From positions 241,523,512 to 241,587,511 of the forward strand of contig CM060846.1 of assembly GCA_030762175.1 (NCBI GenBank): a DNA stretch of 64,000 nucleotides. The letters run 5' to 3'. The notes under the pieces were generated by a model. It was not told the DNA's origin, made no database searches, and was given only the letters and a program-made list of their open reading frames with translations. Position numbers and translations under genes: made by a program. The DNA is from Metallyticus violacea. Lineage: Eukaryota > Arthropoda > Insecta > Mantodea > Metallyticidae. Each line of letters begins with the position of its first letter. Position 1 is the stretch's first letter. Positions 34,066-44,939 of this stretch are shown one piece after another.

Positions 34066-34294
34066 TATTCACCCAATTTTTGCTATATTTTAAACATATA
34101 GTGTTCTTCAATGGCAGGAGACAACTGAAGATAATAAAAATAAATATTGAATCTCAAAGGTAATGTAATACATGGAAAAAGATTAACCAAGCAATAAGGT
34201 AGAGAGAGAGAATGTACATATTAATACATAAAATTTAAACCTGGTGGTGTACACACTTGATGCAAAAATATAGATAATATCCTTTTATCTCTGA

Positions 34295-34345
34295 GTAAAT
34301 ATTTTAGTGTTTTATCTATTTCTGCTTCTTTATTTTTGTTTTATA
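34295..34345 (+). repeat. MITE end repeat, copy
   Basis: 'atattttagtgttttatcta' then 'tttctgcttctttatttttg', followed by a short (TA)n. Confidence 0.55.
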
Positions 34346-34429
34346 TATATATATATCAATTTAACTCCAAACTGCTTTAGGTCTTTAGATGTGATAAGTG
34401 AAACTTATGAAATGATAATGCAAATGAGC

Positions 34430-34580
34430 CTTGAGTTTATTGGCTTGTTAAGTTACCTTGTATTCACCTTTTTAAGGTAAGGGAAAACTTGAGGGAAAAA
34501 ATTTTACCAAAGCAGTTTGTCCGAATTGGGAATTGAACCCGGGTCTGCCAGACTAACATTTGATGAGTTTTGTATTTATC
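34430..34580 (-). mobile_element. SINE-C copy 3
   Basis: On the minus strand box B is intact (GGGTTCAATTCCCAATTCGG) and is followed by 'ccctcaagttttcccttacc' and 'aaggtgaatacaaggtaac'. The best box B of the SINE-C copies; box A region decayed. Confidence 0.6.
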
Positions 34581-34744
34581 ACTGTGATTGCAACAAATAT
34601 TACTAATGGTTTTTCATAAAAACACTGAAGGAGATACAGGTGAATGTTATCCATGCTGAGTTCAGCACTCAGACCCATTTTCCTTGGATATATAATATAT
34701 AAATAATCATGAATGATAATGTTGTTATGGTAATCTCTTCTCTC

Positions 34745-35022
34745 TTTTTTTATGAATGGTGTTCAACGCCAATTTGTACTATGAAGGCACCACAGGCGGT
34801 GGACACTGATGATACATGAGATGAAATGATATATTGGGAAAGGGTGTTTTAAGGAAGGAATCATTCCAGGCCTAAGTTAGGGTACCTTCCCAGCATTTGC
34901 CATTTAAGAGGACTGAGGAAAACTTGGGAAAAACCTCAGGCAGGGAGTACGGCCTTGGCAGGATTCGAACCCCAGATGCTCATGAGTCCGCACCATAATG
35001 ACCTCAGCTATCCGTGGCAGTT
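34745..35022 (-). mobile_element. SINE-B copy 4, full length
   Basis: On the minus strand: decayed head 'GCCACGGATAGCTGAGGTC', intact box B GGGGTTCGAATCC, complete body and 3' signature 'gtggtgccttcatagtac'. A possible target repeat 'gatgataatg'/'gaatgataatg' flanks it. Confidence 0.88.
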
Positions 35023-35879
35023 TGATGATAATGTCTCATTAATTATGCATATTAGAAATGTACAGTAAACACTATACTGTTCTGATTTTATAGTTTATAA
35101 TACTTTTATAATAGTTTAATTTTGCAATAGAAATATTTATTGTTCATCTAAACAAATTTAGCTTTATGCTGAAATACACTTTATCATAATTTTCTTATAC
35201 TTTGGAAACTTGTGAGCTCTTCTAAAACAGCAAATTTCCATAAATTTGGGAAACTTGTGAACTCTTATCTAAAACAGCAAGAGCTTTTATTCACAGTCTT
35301 ATTAATTTTATCGTCAGTAGACTTGTGATATAAGTGCCCATAGTGTAAGCTATTGGTTAACTTTTACCTACTTCAAAAACAATAACTTACATGAAATATG
35401 GCAAAGACTGCATTAATGCAGTTCAGCTTAGTAAATAAAAAAATTACAAAACATACTTTGCTGCTTGTAAACTATAACAACATTAAGGCTATAACAATAA
35501 ATTCTTATTAGTATTTATTGGTGATAAATAACATAGACTATGGAGTCAGTGTGAACGAGTTGAACATGTTAATGTAGGATATATTACCACTCCATTGTAT
35601 ACAGCTTTGTAAGTACAATTTATTCACTTAACATGACTGAACTAATTAACTAATTTGCAATAAAATCAGCAGATCCTTGAACTGTTTAATGCTCTTAGGA
35701 CAATTTTAGATGAAAATGGTCTTAAATATAGTAGCTATATTATGTTGTGATACACCCACATGTATTGTATGAGAAAGAAATTTGAGCCTGTGTACTAGAC
35801 TTTATGTGGGAAGAGTCTTTAATCTACAAAAGCAAGCATTCAAACTAACTTACCCTTAAATTCTAGAGGGTCATACAGG

Positions 35880-36255
35880 GAAGTTTTCAAAGAGAAACAT
35901 ATATTTACAGTTTATTCTTTGTGTGCATAAAATTGATTATGCAATTAAAAAACAAAGCTTGAGAAATAACAACATTCATAACACAAGATACAATCATGAC
36001 TATTTTAGGCAGGAATCAAATAAAACTGTTTCAGACAAAGGTGCTAAATCTTATGGGTTTCCTTCAGTATACAGCAAAATTCCTGCCTCACTAAAACAAT
36101 ATAACAACATTTTTGTTCAAAAATAGATTATAAAATCTATTTAATGACCCAAACTTTGTACAGTGTTGAGGTATTATGTAAATATTATTGATAAATACAG
36201 TATGTATATTGTAAACAATCCTGTAAGTGGATGTCAATAAAAGTAATTTTCATTT
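35880..36255 (+). pseudogene. 3' end of a LINE (C-terminus plus 3' untranslated part)
   Basis: The open segment 35923-36126 has the pattern seen at the extreme C-terminus of CR1/Jockey-like reverse-transcriptase proteins: 'IHNTRYNHDYFRQ' (the 'HNTR' box), then 'YGFPSVYSKIPASLKQ' (family 'S.....YNKLP..IK'). An A/T-rich tail with 'gtcaataaaag' follows. All upstream RT blocks are missing: a 5'-truncated copy. Confidence 0.65.
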
Positions 36256-36259
36256 TTGA

Positions 36260-36630
36260 CTATATAAGAAACTGTAATAGGTCTATTTGCATTATATGCT
36301 ATCCATCCATTCCATATTTGAAGTTGTATTTGTGTCTAACAGTCACTGACAACTAAACACTACAAAATTAATTTCAGTTACAAAATACTTACCAATTATT
36401 AAAAATCCAAGTATAGAAGCAACATTAAATCTAACATTACCAGTGTAATAATACTACAAATTAAAGTTAATTTACAGTATAATGACATAATCAGTTAAAA
36501 GTCTATATGTATAAAGACAACATGAAATGTTACATTGTCTTTGCAATAATACTGTTCATTTCTAATTTTTATTATACTTGTTAATTTTAAGTACTGCTAT
36601 GTACACCATTTACAAGCAAACGTAATAGCC
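36260..36630. other. AT-rich DNA, nothing recognised
   Basis: Between the LINE tail and the left end of the hAT element; no coding signal. Confidence 0.55.
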
Positions 36631-37040
36631 TAGCCCAGTGGTTCCCAACTGGTGCATCGGGACATAATGGTGTATTGCACAGTCCCATGGATTGTGTCAT
36701 GGTATTTTGGAATTGAATAATGTTACACTATCCAGAAAATCTCTTTTCGACACATCTTTTTATTTGCAGCAAAGTTTTTCATATGGTACATTTTATTTTG
36801 AGACTAGACTTTACTAATGAAGCGTTAACACCTGCAATAATGCTTAGTTTAATTTTTCTGCCTGGCAATAATTCGAATGAAAATGAACACTTACAACAAG
36901 CTTCATAATTTGTTTACTCTTCCTACTTAGTAATAAACAGAGTTTAAAATCATCAGAATATATTGGTTAGTTTCAATATATACGTGAGTGGGTAAGACTA
37001 TTTTGTCAAAAGGGCTTTATTTAGTTATTTATATTTTAAT

Positions 37041-37838
37041 ATGGACAATTTTTTAATTCAAAAAAGACAAGCTGAATCAAGTTCTGAGTTAGATAATAGC
37101 AATGCTAATTCAAATAATGGGAGCGAAATTCCCTTCAGGGTTCATAAAAATGTACTAGGTTTCATAAATATAGTGATAAATGCTTTCAATATTGTTTTAC
37201 GTGGTGTGAAGATGAATATTAACAAAATCCAAAGTGTCTTATATAGAGAAATGTTTTGTCAAATTAATCGATGGTGCGGAATAAACTAAAAAGACATTTA
37301 GAAAGGTGACATTGACATCAATGTGAACAATAAATTAGTGCGAGACACTATGTGTGCTCAACAGCTGGATGAAGGCCCTGACAAGTGGTAAGTGCCAATT
37401 AATTATTTTTATTATGTTGGAAAATAATTTAGATATTATTGTGTTAATCATTATTTTGTTGAACATAATATTTTGTTGGAAAATTGCTTCTCTCTTTGCA
37501 CAGATGGAACAGCATCATTAATTAAAAAAATTAAAGGTTTTATAAGTTTCATGAGAGTATTCAACCTGACTATAATGACAACTTGTAGTTACTTGCACAG
37601 GGAGGTGTTAATTATGAGAACTGTTGTTAGAATCTGTATTAAGTATAACTATTAAAATGATAAATTATGTAAAAATAAGACAGTTAGGTCTAGAGTGTTT
37701 GAAAAGATTTATGAATCAATGGGGGCCGAGCTTACCAATTTATTATTGTACACTGAAACCCATTGGCTTTCTAGGAGTAAATCAATTATGCGAGTGGTAG
37801 AGCTTCAAAAGGAGCTTTTATTTCATCTTTTTATTGTA

Positions 37839-37898
<60 letters not shown>

Positions 37899-38660
37899 AG
37901 TGGTAGTGGTAATAGCTGAAGGACAAAAAGCCAGAGCAATTTGGAGAATAGTTTTTGGTGTGGCAGACTAGTATATATGGGTATTGCCTACATTTTCAAG
38001 AGACTGGACTCTTTAAGTGCAATTATGCAACACAAAACAGAAACTATTATTTCAGCCACCCAAAAAATAAATAAATAAATAAAAATGAAATAAACAAATA
38101 AATAATGATTTTACAAAAAATAAACAACTCTTGGGAGTCTTCAGTTATAGCAGGTAAATTATTGCCCTTTACTTTAGTTGAGAGTTTTGAAAATTGACTT
38201 GCTGCAAATTAGAAAAAATGCCTGAAGAACTTAATACCATAACACTTAAAAGCTTTAAAAACTTCAGTAACAAAGTGCTTCTCTAGCTTGTCCGTTTCAG
38301 AGTTAGAATGGATAATTTCTACTTTTGGTACTTCTGGTGAGATCAACATTCAAAATGCCATCAGTCAGTCAAGGAGAAAAATGATTTGCTAGATTTGTTA
38401 TGCGATTTTACTAAGAAAACAACATTTCTAGAGAATTCAGTGCAGTCTTTTTGGATTTATGCGCGATGTCAGTATCCCACAATTGTAAATACAGCCATTC
38501 ACATTTTGATGTCTCTTTCAACAGCATACTTGTGAAATTATCATTTTCTAACATCAAAGCAGTGAAATCTAAATAAAGGAACAGACTACTGCATCTTGAA
38601 AATGATTTGCATGTTGGCCTAACACACATAGAGAAACTATGTGCACCTACCAAGCAAAGA
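37041..38660 (+). pseudogene. hAT transposase pseudogene (ZBED5/SCAND3-like)
   Basis: A transposase that would cut and paste hAT elements in the nucleus. Starts at the ATG 37041 (82 open codons), then a stop near 37287. A middle part with 'CTDGTAS..KKIKGF' (37499-37545, equivalent to 'CTDGAPAMLG..GF') is followed by 'TCSYLHREVL' (the 'HC..HREAL' block). The 'LLLYTETHWLSR' block comes next, and the hAT C-terminal block is in another frame beyond the microsatellite. Broken in at least four places and not functional. Confidence 0.75.
37840..37914. repeat. Compound (TTA)n(TTG)n(TGG)n microsatellite
   Basis: About ten TTA/ATT units, ten TTG units and then 'tagtggtagtggtaat', inside the hAT coding relic. 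Confidence 0.95.
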
Positions 38661-38794
38661 CTTCACATTACTTTAAATACACGAGTTTTCAAAAACGATA
38701 ATAAAAATCCTTTATCGGGTGTCCAACATAGATAGGTTGTAATTTTTTTACACATGCCTTTGTTTTGTTGTAATGCCAAATGGTAACAACTGGA

Positions 38795-39395
38795 ATCTAG
38801 CCTAATCTAATCCACAATTAACTAAATTAATATTAAACAGTACTTTGCTCAAAAGGCATTTCCTTAATTTAGTTTTAAGAATATGCTCTTTCAGTTGTTT
38901 GATTCTAATAATTGGTGTATCATAGAGGGCCTTACTCATATTTTGCTTATACAGTTTCTGAAGAACTACTACTTCATTTTCTTCTGAAATATAAACAGAT
39001 GGTTCACATATAATTGTACATTCCCACTTGTCTATACCATAACATTGGTCAACATTGATTCTGCTGTATAAAGGAAAATATGTGACTTTAATGGAAATTG
39101 GTGCCCTGGTTTAAAAAATGAAGTCATTTTTTGGCTATCATATTTAGTTTTTATGGTATGTGCATACATGTTTATGGTGCTAAATTCATTCAGCTTATAC
39201 AGCTTAATGCTACGTTTCATTATGTTATTCTAAATCTATTGTTGATTTTCTTCCTAATCGACTCACTTCCATCCTCTCTTATCATACAGATGTTTATGTT
39301 TACATTTACAGCTATCATAGATATTGAGCTGAAAATTTATGTTAATAACACGTTCGTCTTTTATATGTGTAGTAGTGCTAAAATAAATGTTCTAG
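38795..39395. other. AT-rich DNA, nothing recognised
   Basis: An open stretch at 39131-39400 is hydrophobic low-complexity sequence; no known family. Confidence 0.5.
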
Positions 39396-39399
39396 TATG

Positions 39400-41040
39400 A
39401 CTTCTACATCAGGATTACACAGGAGACAGTGTGTACAAAGTCCTCAGAAGTTTTGTTACATTTGTGGGTGTTATGTGTTTGAAGGAAGGTACCTAAAATA
39501 GATTCACAAATAAAGAAACTATATTACTCATATTTCAAAAAGAAAGTTGGTGATCAGGATAAATCGTTCGTGCCTCAGATTGCATGTAACAGTTGTGTTG
39601 AGGGATTATGTTATTGGTATGAAGGAAACCATAAGGCAATGCCGTTTGCCAAACCAGAGAGAGCAACAGAAAATCACCATGCCGTTTGTTACTTTTGCAT
39701 GTGAAAAATTGCTGGCTACAATATGAAATAAATAAATAAGGCAGAAATTAAATATTCTAATCTGAACTGAGCTACATGGCCTATTCCAAATGGACCCGAA
39801 CTACCTATACTTACACCATCAGCAGACCTCAATTTTAGTGAATCTGAAAGCAGCTCCATGATTTTTGACAATGAGCTGGTTCCTGATCCAGAAGGACTTG
39901 ACAATTTACCATAACAGTTTAATCAATTTGAGTTAAATAATTTGGTGAGGGATTTAGGCCTCACAAAACAAAAAAAGTGCATTACTGGGCTCAAGACTAC
40001 AGGAGAAGAAATAATCACCTAACATTACATTTTCGTGGTATAGAAATCACGAAATACAATTCCACAAGCACTACACAGAGGATGATCAACTTGAGTTTTG
40101 TGTGGATGTGTATAATCTTATTCAACAGTTGGGCAGGGAAGCATATGAGCTAAGTAACTGGCGTCTTTTTATTGATTCTCCAAACGAAGTCTTAAGGCAA
40201 TGTTATTTCATAATGGCAACAAGTTAGCTTCAATACCGCTTGCACATTTTATGAACCTAAGAGAGTCTTATGAAACTTGGAAACGTGTTCTTGAGAAAAG
40301 TAAGTATAGTGACCATGAGTGGCAAATATTTGGTGACTTGAAGGTCATTGGTCTGTTACTAGGGCTACATGGAGCATAAACAAATTCCCTTGTTTTCATT
40401 GCAAATGGGATAGCAGGGGGAGGGACAAACATTGGGAAACTGAACATTGTCCTGAGAGGCAGCAACTGGAATCTGGATCAAAAATGTTACTAATGTGCCT
40501 CCTGTTGATCGTCAAAAAAAATCTACCCCTTCCATTACACATAAAACTTGGCATGAGGAAACAATTCTTGAAAACACTTGGACAAAATTTTCCCTTGCTT
40601 CCAGTACTTATGCACAAAGTTTACATCATTGTCACAGGCTAAAATCAAAGAGCGAGTATTTGATGGACCATAGATAAGGAAATTGATTAAAAATGTTAAT
40701 TTTACAGGCTCTATGAATGAAACTGGAAAAGATGAGTGGAATGGATTCAGAGAGGTTGTCAAGAAATTTCTGGGCAATGTGAAGCACCCTCAATACAAAA
40801 AAATTGTCAGAAATATGCTGGAAAATTCCAGACTGCTTCCCAGCTGTCAGTGAAGAGGAAGGCGAAAGATTTCACCAGGACTTGAAAGATGTTGAACGAC
40901 GTTATCAGGGACGTTGGGACGTACATATGATGGCCGATTAGTGCTGACGTCTTGCACGCGACGAACGAACCAGCGACCACTCGAGAAAATCACGTAAACT
41001 GCAGTTCCATGGGGAAAAAATGGGGTACACAAGATTAACA
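39400..41040 (+). pseudogene. Repeated arthropod ORF of unknown class, degraded
   Basis: On the + strand, in shifting frames, it shows a cysteine block 'RRQCVQSPQKFCYICGCYV' (about 39418). Then come 'IDSPNEVLRQCYF' (about 40170), 'SIVTMSG' (about 40302), 'WDVHMMAD' after 'ERFHQDLKDVERRYQGR' (about 40870-40940), and 'SDHSRKSRKLQFHG' at the end. This series (N-terminal C-x2-C, 'FIDSS', 'HQD....RYQGRW....MADYCW') recurs in many arthropod genomes as an uncharacterised, apparently mobile protein. Here the Tyr and Trp of the final block are stop codons. I cannot assign a transposon class. Confidence 0.6.
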
Positions 41041-41523
41041 TACATTCTCAAATTCGGGTACGCTTTCATGTTATTCTTCTTTATTATCTTTAAAAGTTGT
41101 ATATGAGTGTTGTAATATTTTTGCAAATTTTACAATTATATTTTCATTAAACATTGTCATATTGCCAAAACGAATTGTGCAACGGAGAAACATTATGCGT
41201 ACCGAAATTAGTTAAAGTCACATATTTTTAATCACGCCGCCGAAAAACTTTTTCATTTGTAACTCGGTGATAATTCAAATGTGGGGAAATAATTCCATAA
41301 TGTACTATCTAATGACCCCAGTCTCAAGAACTATTGTTAAAGTTTATAAGCGCGTAATTGATGCTGCAAAGAAATTATTATGACAACAAAATAAGCACAG
41401 ATAACAATAAATGTAAAATCATATGGCAAATAATTACAAAATGAATGTGCTTTTACTGGTCTTGTTTGCCCAATTATCATTCATGAAAGTAATGCTTTTA
41501 TCAGTCAACCTACAGATATAGCC

Positions 41524-41549
41524 TTTTTTTTTTTTTTTTTTTTTTTTTT
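41524..41549. repeat. T homopolymer (26 nt)
   Basis: Uninterrupted T run; possible tail of a minus-strand retroposed sequence, not identified. Confidence 0.9.
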
Positions 41550-41611
41550 CCCCATTGTAAAACTCAATAAATTAACAAAATATTTCCAGCACAGCACCCT
41601 AACATTACTTA

Positions 41612-42777
41612 CAAGTGTGTTCTAAAAGTTTTCGCCCTGATTCAAGTTTGTCATGAAGACCAAATTATTATGTTACTTTAGTATTATCCTTTACAGGCGC
41701 GCTATAAAGTTTCAGACGTGTAAGTGCAGTCAGCTGTTTATGACAATCGTGTAAATAAATTAGTGTGAACATTTTCTTCAAATGGATAAAACTGAAATAC
41801 GAGCTGTGATAAAAGTACCTTCGTTCTGAAGGGTTAAGCCCCAACAGAAATACAAAAGGAGTTAGATTCCTCATTAAAGGAATTTTCCTCTTTGTTTCCG
41901 ACACTTAAAAAGAGGGCCGTTGAATTTAAGCGTGGGCGTCTCAAGATGAGAGCTCAGGGCGTTTCAAAACCGACGAGATTGTGACAAAAGTTTACAATGC
42001 AAAGATCTGGATGGGCTTTTCCATTATATTTCACACGAAGTTTTGAGTATGAGAAAGTTTTCCAATTGATGAGTGCGGCTTTTCTTAACAACGAATCAAA
42101 AACTCATTCGAATGAACATTTTGCAAGAGTTTTTAGACTTGTTTAAACGCAATTCTAGTGAGTTTCTCCGAAGTTTCATAACCGTATATGAAACTGGATT
42201 CACCACTACACGCCAGAGACGAAGGAGCAGCCCAAACAATGGGTGAGGACAGATGAAAGTGAACCAAAGAAAGCAACAACGGTTCCATTTACACGAAAAG
42301 TCATGGCTACGGTTTTCTGGAATTCTCATGGTAGACACCGGGGAGTATTACGCTACTGGACCGACTGAAGGATGTTATAAGCTAAACATCTACACCTTGC
42401 AAAAAGAAAATTATCTTTCATTACGATAATGCACCTTCACACGCGTCTGGGATTGTTACAGCAAATCTGCATGACCTTCGCTTCCAAGTGCTTCCACATC
42501 CACCATGTTTGCCGGATTTGGCACCCAGTTGACAATTACATATCAACCTAAAGAATTTACAGGGTGGACGAAGAGTTGCATCAAATGATGAGGTTGAAAC
42601 TGAGACAGACGCTTATTTATCACAGTTGAAAAAAATCTTATTTTAGTGAGGGTATTAAAAATTTGAAATGTTGGATTAGATGCATTGATTTACAAGGTGC
42701 CTATATTGAAAAATAAAATAAAATAATCTCATATTTGGTTTTCTTAGGCAAGTCAAACATTTTCAGAGCGCCTCTCG
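41612..42777 (+). mobile_element. Mariner element, end to end, inactive
   Basis: A 1.17-kb mariner flanked by TA on both sides (41610-41611 and 42778-42779). Imperfect inverted ends are 'gtgttctaaaagttttcgcc' at the left and 'tttcagagcgcctctcg' at the right. The transposase starts at ATG 41782 region ('MDKTEIRAVIKYLRSEG' after one shift), with 'HSNEHFARVFRLV', then the catalytic block where Asp is Tyr ('TVYET'). A one-base loss in the Trp codon shifts the frame before 'IHHYTPETKEQPKQWV'. The second Asp survives ('IFHYDNAPSHASG'). The third block (PDLAPSDY in the family) reads P-S-stop. Clearly dead. Confidence 0.9.
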
Positions 42778-42939
42778 TACATGCACTAAAATAAAACATC
42801 CTGTTTTCAGAAACAACTAAAGTTGAGAGATAATTAAAAAGAATTAACCTAACGATCAGCCGTTATTACGGCGTGTGCGATTGTCTAACACATTTATATA
42901 AAAAAAAAAAGTGCTAACCATACTAACTTATCTCTGCAT

Positions 42940-44330
42940 TGAACAATTTACAGAGGATGTTCTCTTCATGTACCACAGCTCTCCAAAGTTAAACGCATTT
43001 TTGAAAAAGGGCGTTTATTGCACTGAAAATTAACACCCTATTTCTGTACTGTGTACCTCTTATAAAATCCTAGAAGCTCTCATTTTCAGTAGGTTAAACT
43101 CTCTTGTTTCCAAATATCGGATTATAACACTACATCAATATAGCCTGATGAAAAACAGATCCAATCAAACAGCAACATTTTATTTCCTCAAAGATTTATG
43201 GATTTAATCGGCTCTAAACTTAACTACCTGGGCTCTTTTGTGATTTTACAAAAGTCTTTGACTGTGTCAATCATGATATACTTAAGATATTCTCATTTAA
43301 AAAACTTAATCGTTATGGAATAAGAGGTTTATCGCATACAGGTCTCAATATGTGGAAATAACGTGATGGATACACGTATGCCTCTTAACATTCTTCGCGT
43401 GTCTCGTGGTGTACTCCAAGGGTTCTCTTCTGGGGCCTCCCTTATTTCTTCCATTTGTCATTGACTTACCACTTGCAATTGACAATGCTAACAGCACTTC
43501 TATACTGATACTTGCCCTGTAAACTCAAGATCGCGGGTTCAATTCTTGCCAAAGTCGGTGGATTTTTTCTGGCAGAAACGTCCTAAGTATGGTTTCTTCG
43601 AAAATAAAGCCATGGATCCCATTTCGTAGATTTACGGCATATAAAAAACCTCAAGTCTGAAAAAAGAGGCCTCTGAACAAAATTTATGGGCTTTTTCAGA
43701 CCCTGAATTGAATGGCACTTTGATCATCTGAGATATTAAAATGCGTCCGTAAATAAAACCAATAAAAAAATATACGCTAATTATATTAATATTTTAATTG
43801 AATACAAAGGCATTACTGAACTTCAAATGTTATCCAATAAAATACTTTCTGAACATCAGCTTTTTGTTTAGAAATAACAAAATGTTTCTCAACAGCTCCA
43901 AAACATTAGTTATCTTGAAGATCAACAAAAATATTAGTACTAAAAATTTAAGAAAGCATTGTAACTTGTACATAAAAACCTTTGTTTCAATATTTATTGA
44001 AATATTTAAATAGAACACTGTACTCAAAAGTGAGTACACAGTACTATGCATTAAATACAGTGAGTAGAATCAGCAATACCTCCACAATCCTGACATTCCA
44101 AATTTCATTCCAGGCTAAAATATGGGCTGACTTTTTGGGGAGGGTCATCTTCCACCAAAATATCGTTTATCTTAAAAAGAGAGAGAGAGAGTATTCGGCG
44201 AGGATGAAGCAAACCCTACAGAATTTTGCACGCGTTTATTTAAACAGCTTAAAATATTACTCTTTAATCTTTGTAGATTTATGGGTTGGTATTTGTTAAA
44301 ACATACACGATGGTGCTAGGTTAAAAAGAC
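42940..44330 (+). pseudogene. LINE reverse-transcriptase relic (CR1/Jockey-like), split by a SINE
   Basis: RT blocks in order on the + strand: 'HPISVLYTSYKILEALIFSR' (43035 on), 'RNQTA' region 'QYSLMKNRSNQTATFYFL' (43140), and 'LLGPPLFLPFVIDLPLAID' (43430-43490; family 'GPLLFL.FINDLP'). SINE-A copy 8 follows, then the broken continuation 'IYANYINILIEY' (family 'LYADDT'). The downstream C-terminal region around 44115-44250 is 'AKIWADFLG' in one frame and 'LKYGLTFWGGSSSTK' in another. The catalytic Asp pair is lost (A-N-Y). No 5' part seen. Confidence 0.75.
43511..43770 (+). mobile_element. SINE-A copy 8, 5'-truncated, inside the LINE
   Basis: Starts at 'cttgccctgtaaactcaaga', so box A is missing; box B reads GGTTCAATTCTTG. 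Body, stem-loop remnant and tail 'gtaaataaaaccaataaaa'. The LINE codons for Tyr-Ala repeat on both sides ('tatactgata' 43501-43510 and 'tatacgctaa' 43771-43780), a decayed target duplication. Confidence 0.88.
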
Positions 44331-44639
44331 AAACTGCAGCAGTTTTTGCCTTTTCGGACGCAATTATTTTGTGCATGGACTCTCATATAGTTCAGTCTGT
44401 GCTTTACACTCTTTTGGAAGCAATAAATCAAGTGGTTCATTTTTATAATTGTCATTAATTTTTTTGCTTTAATACTTTCCGCCTGTAATGTAATTTGCTT
44501 GGGAGCAAATATTTTTGGGCGCAACTTTGGGTGAAACTTTCTTTGAATTCTGCAAATAGATAAGGGAAGTAGCTTGTGTTGTATATGCTGTGTGAGGAAG
44601 CTGAAAATGAACCTCCCTAAAATTCAAGCTTTATTTTAG

Positions 44640-44880
44640 CTTTATCTCTGCCTGTAGCCTTTGATCGATTTGAAGACATTATTATTCAGGTACGGCAAAT
44701 GCAAGTCAGTATTAATCAGATATCTGAGAGTTATATCGCAATGTCTTCTAGTGTGGGTAAGCAGAAGACTGGACCTTTATGTTGTTATTGCCAGAAAACA
44801 GGACACATACAGTCGCATTGCTTAAAGGAACTAAAGTTGTTGTCGCACGGCATGAATGCTGGTATGCTGAAGGTTATAGC
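44640..44880 (+). pseudogene. Gag-like fragment with CCHC zinc knuckle
   Basis: One open frame includes 'LSLPVAFDRFEDIIIQV', 'INQISESYIAM' and a zinc knuckle 'CCYCQKTGHIQSHC' (C-x2-C-x4-H-x4-C), as in the gag protein of Copia-type LTR retrotransposons. No protease, integrase or LTR is seen nearby, and the frame runs into a T homopolymer at 44884. A small remnant. Confidence 0.6.
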
Positions 44881-44881
44881 C

Positions 44882-44883
<2 letters not shown>

Positions 44884-44922
<39 letters not shown>
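44884..44922. repeat. T homopolymer (39 nt)
   Basis: Longest homopolymer of the window; sits at the junction between the gag-like fragment and the transposase relic. Confidence 0.95.
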
Positions 44923-44926
<4 letters not shown>

Positions 44927-44939
44927 ACCTCTCTGAGTT

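Larger units (their letters stand above)
36636..38791 (+). mobile_element. hAT-superfamily DNA transposon relic
   Basis: The left end 'CAGTGGTTCCCAACTGGTG' is a classical hAT terminal repeat; a candidate right end 'ggtaacaactg' at 38781-38791 pairs imperfectly with it. Between them are pieces of a ZBED/SCAND3-like hAT transposase: the N-terminus 'MDNFLIQKRQAESSSELDNS' (37041), and 'YESMGAELTNLLLYTETHWL' with 'SRSKSIMRVVELQKEL' (37710-37820). The C-terminal dimerisation part follows ('HFDVSFNSIL', 'KYRNRLLHLENDLHVGL'-like, about 38500-38650). Stops and a large compound microsatellite interrupt it. No clean 8-bp duplication seen. Confidence 0.8.

Noticed and set aside
38411..38653. 80-codon minus-strand open stretch
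   Set aside because: Antisense to the C-terminal block of the hAT transposase.
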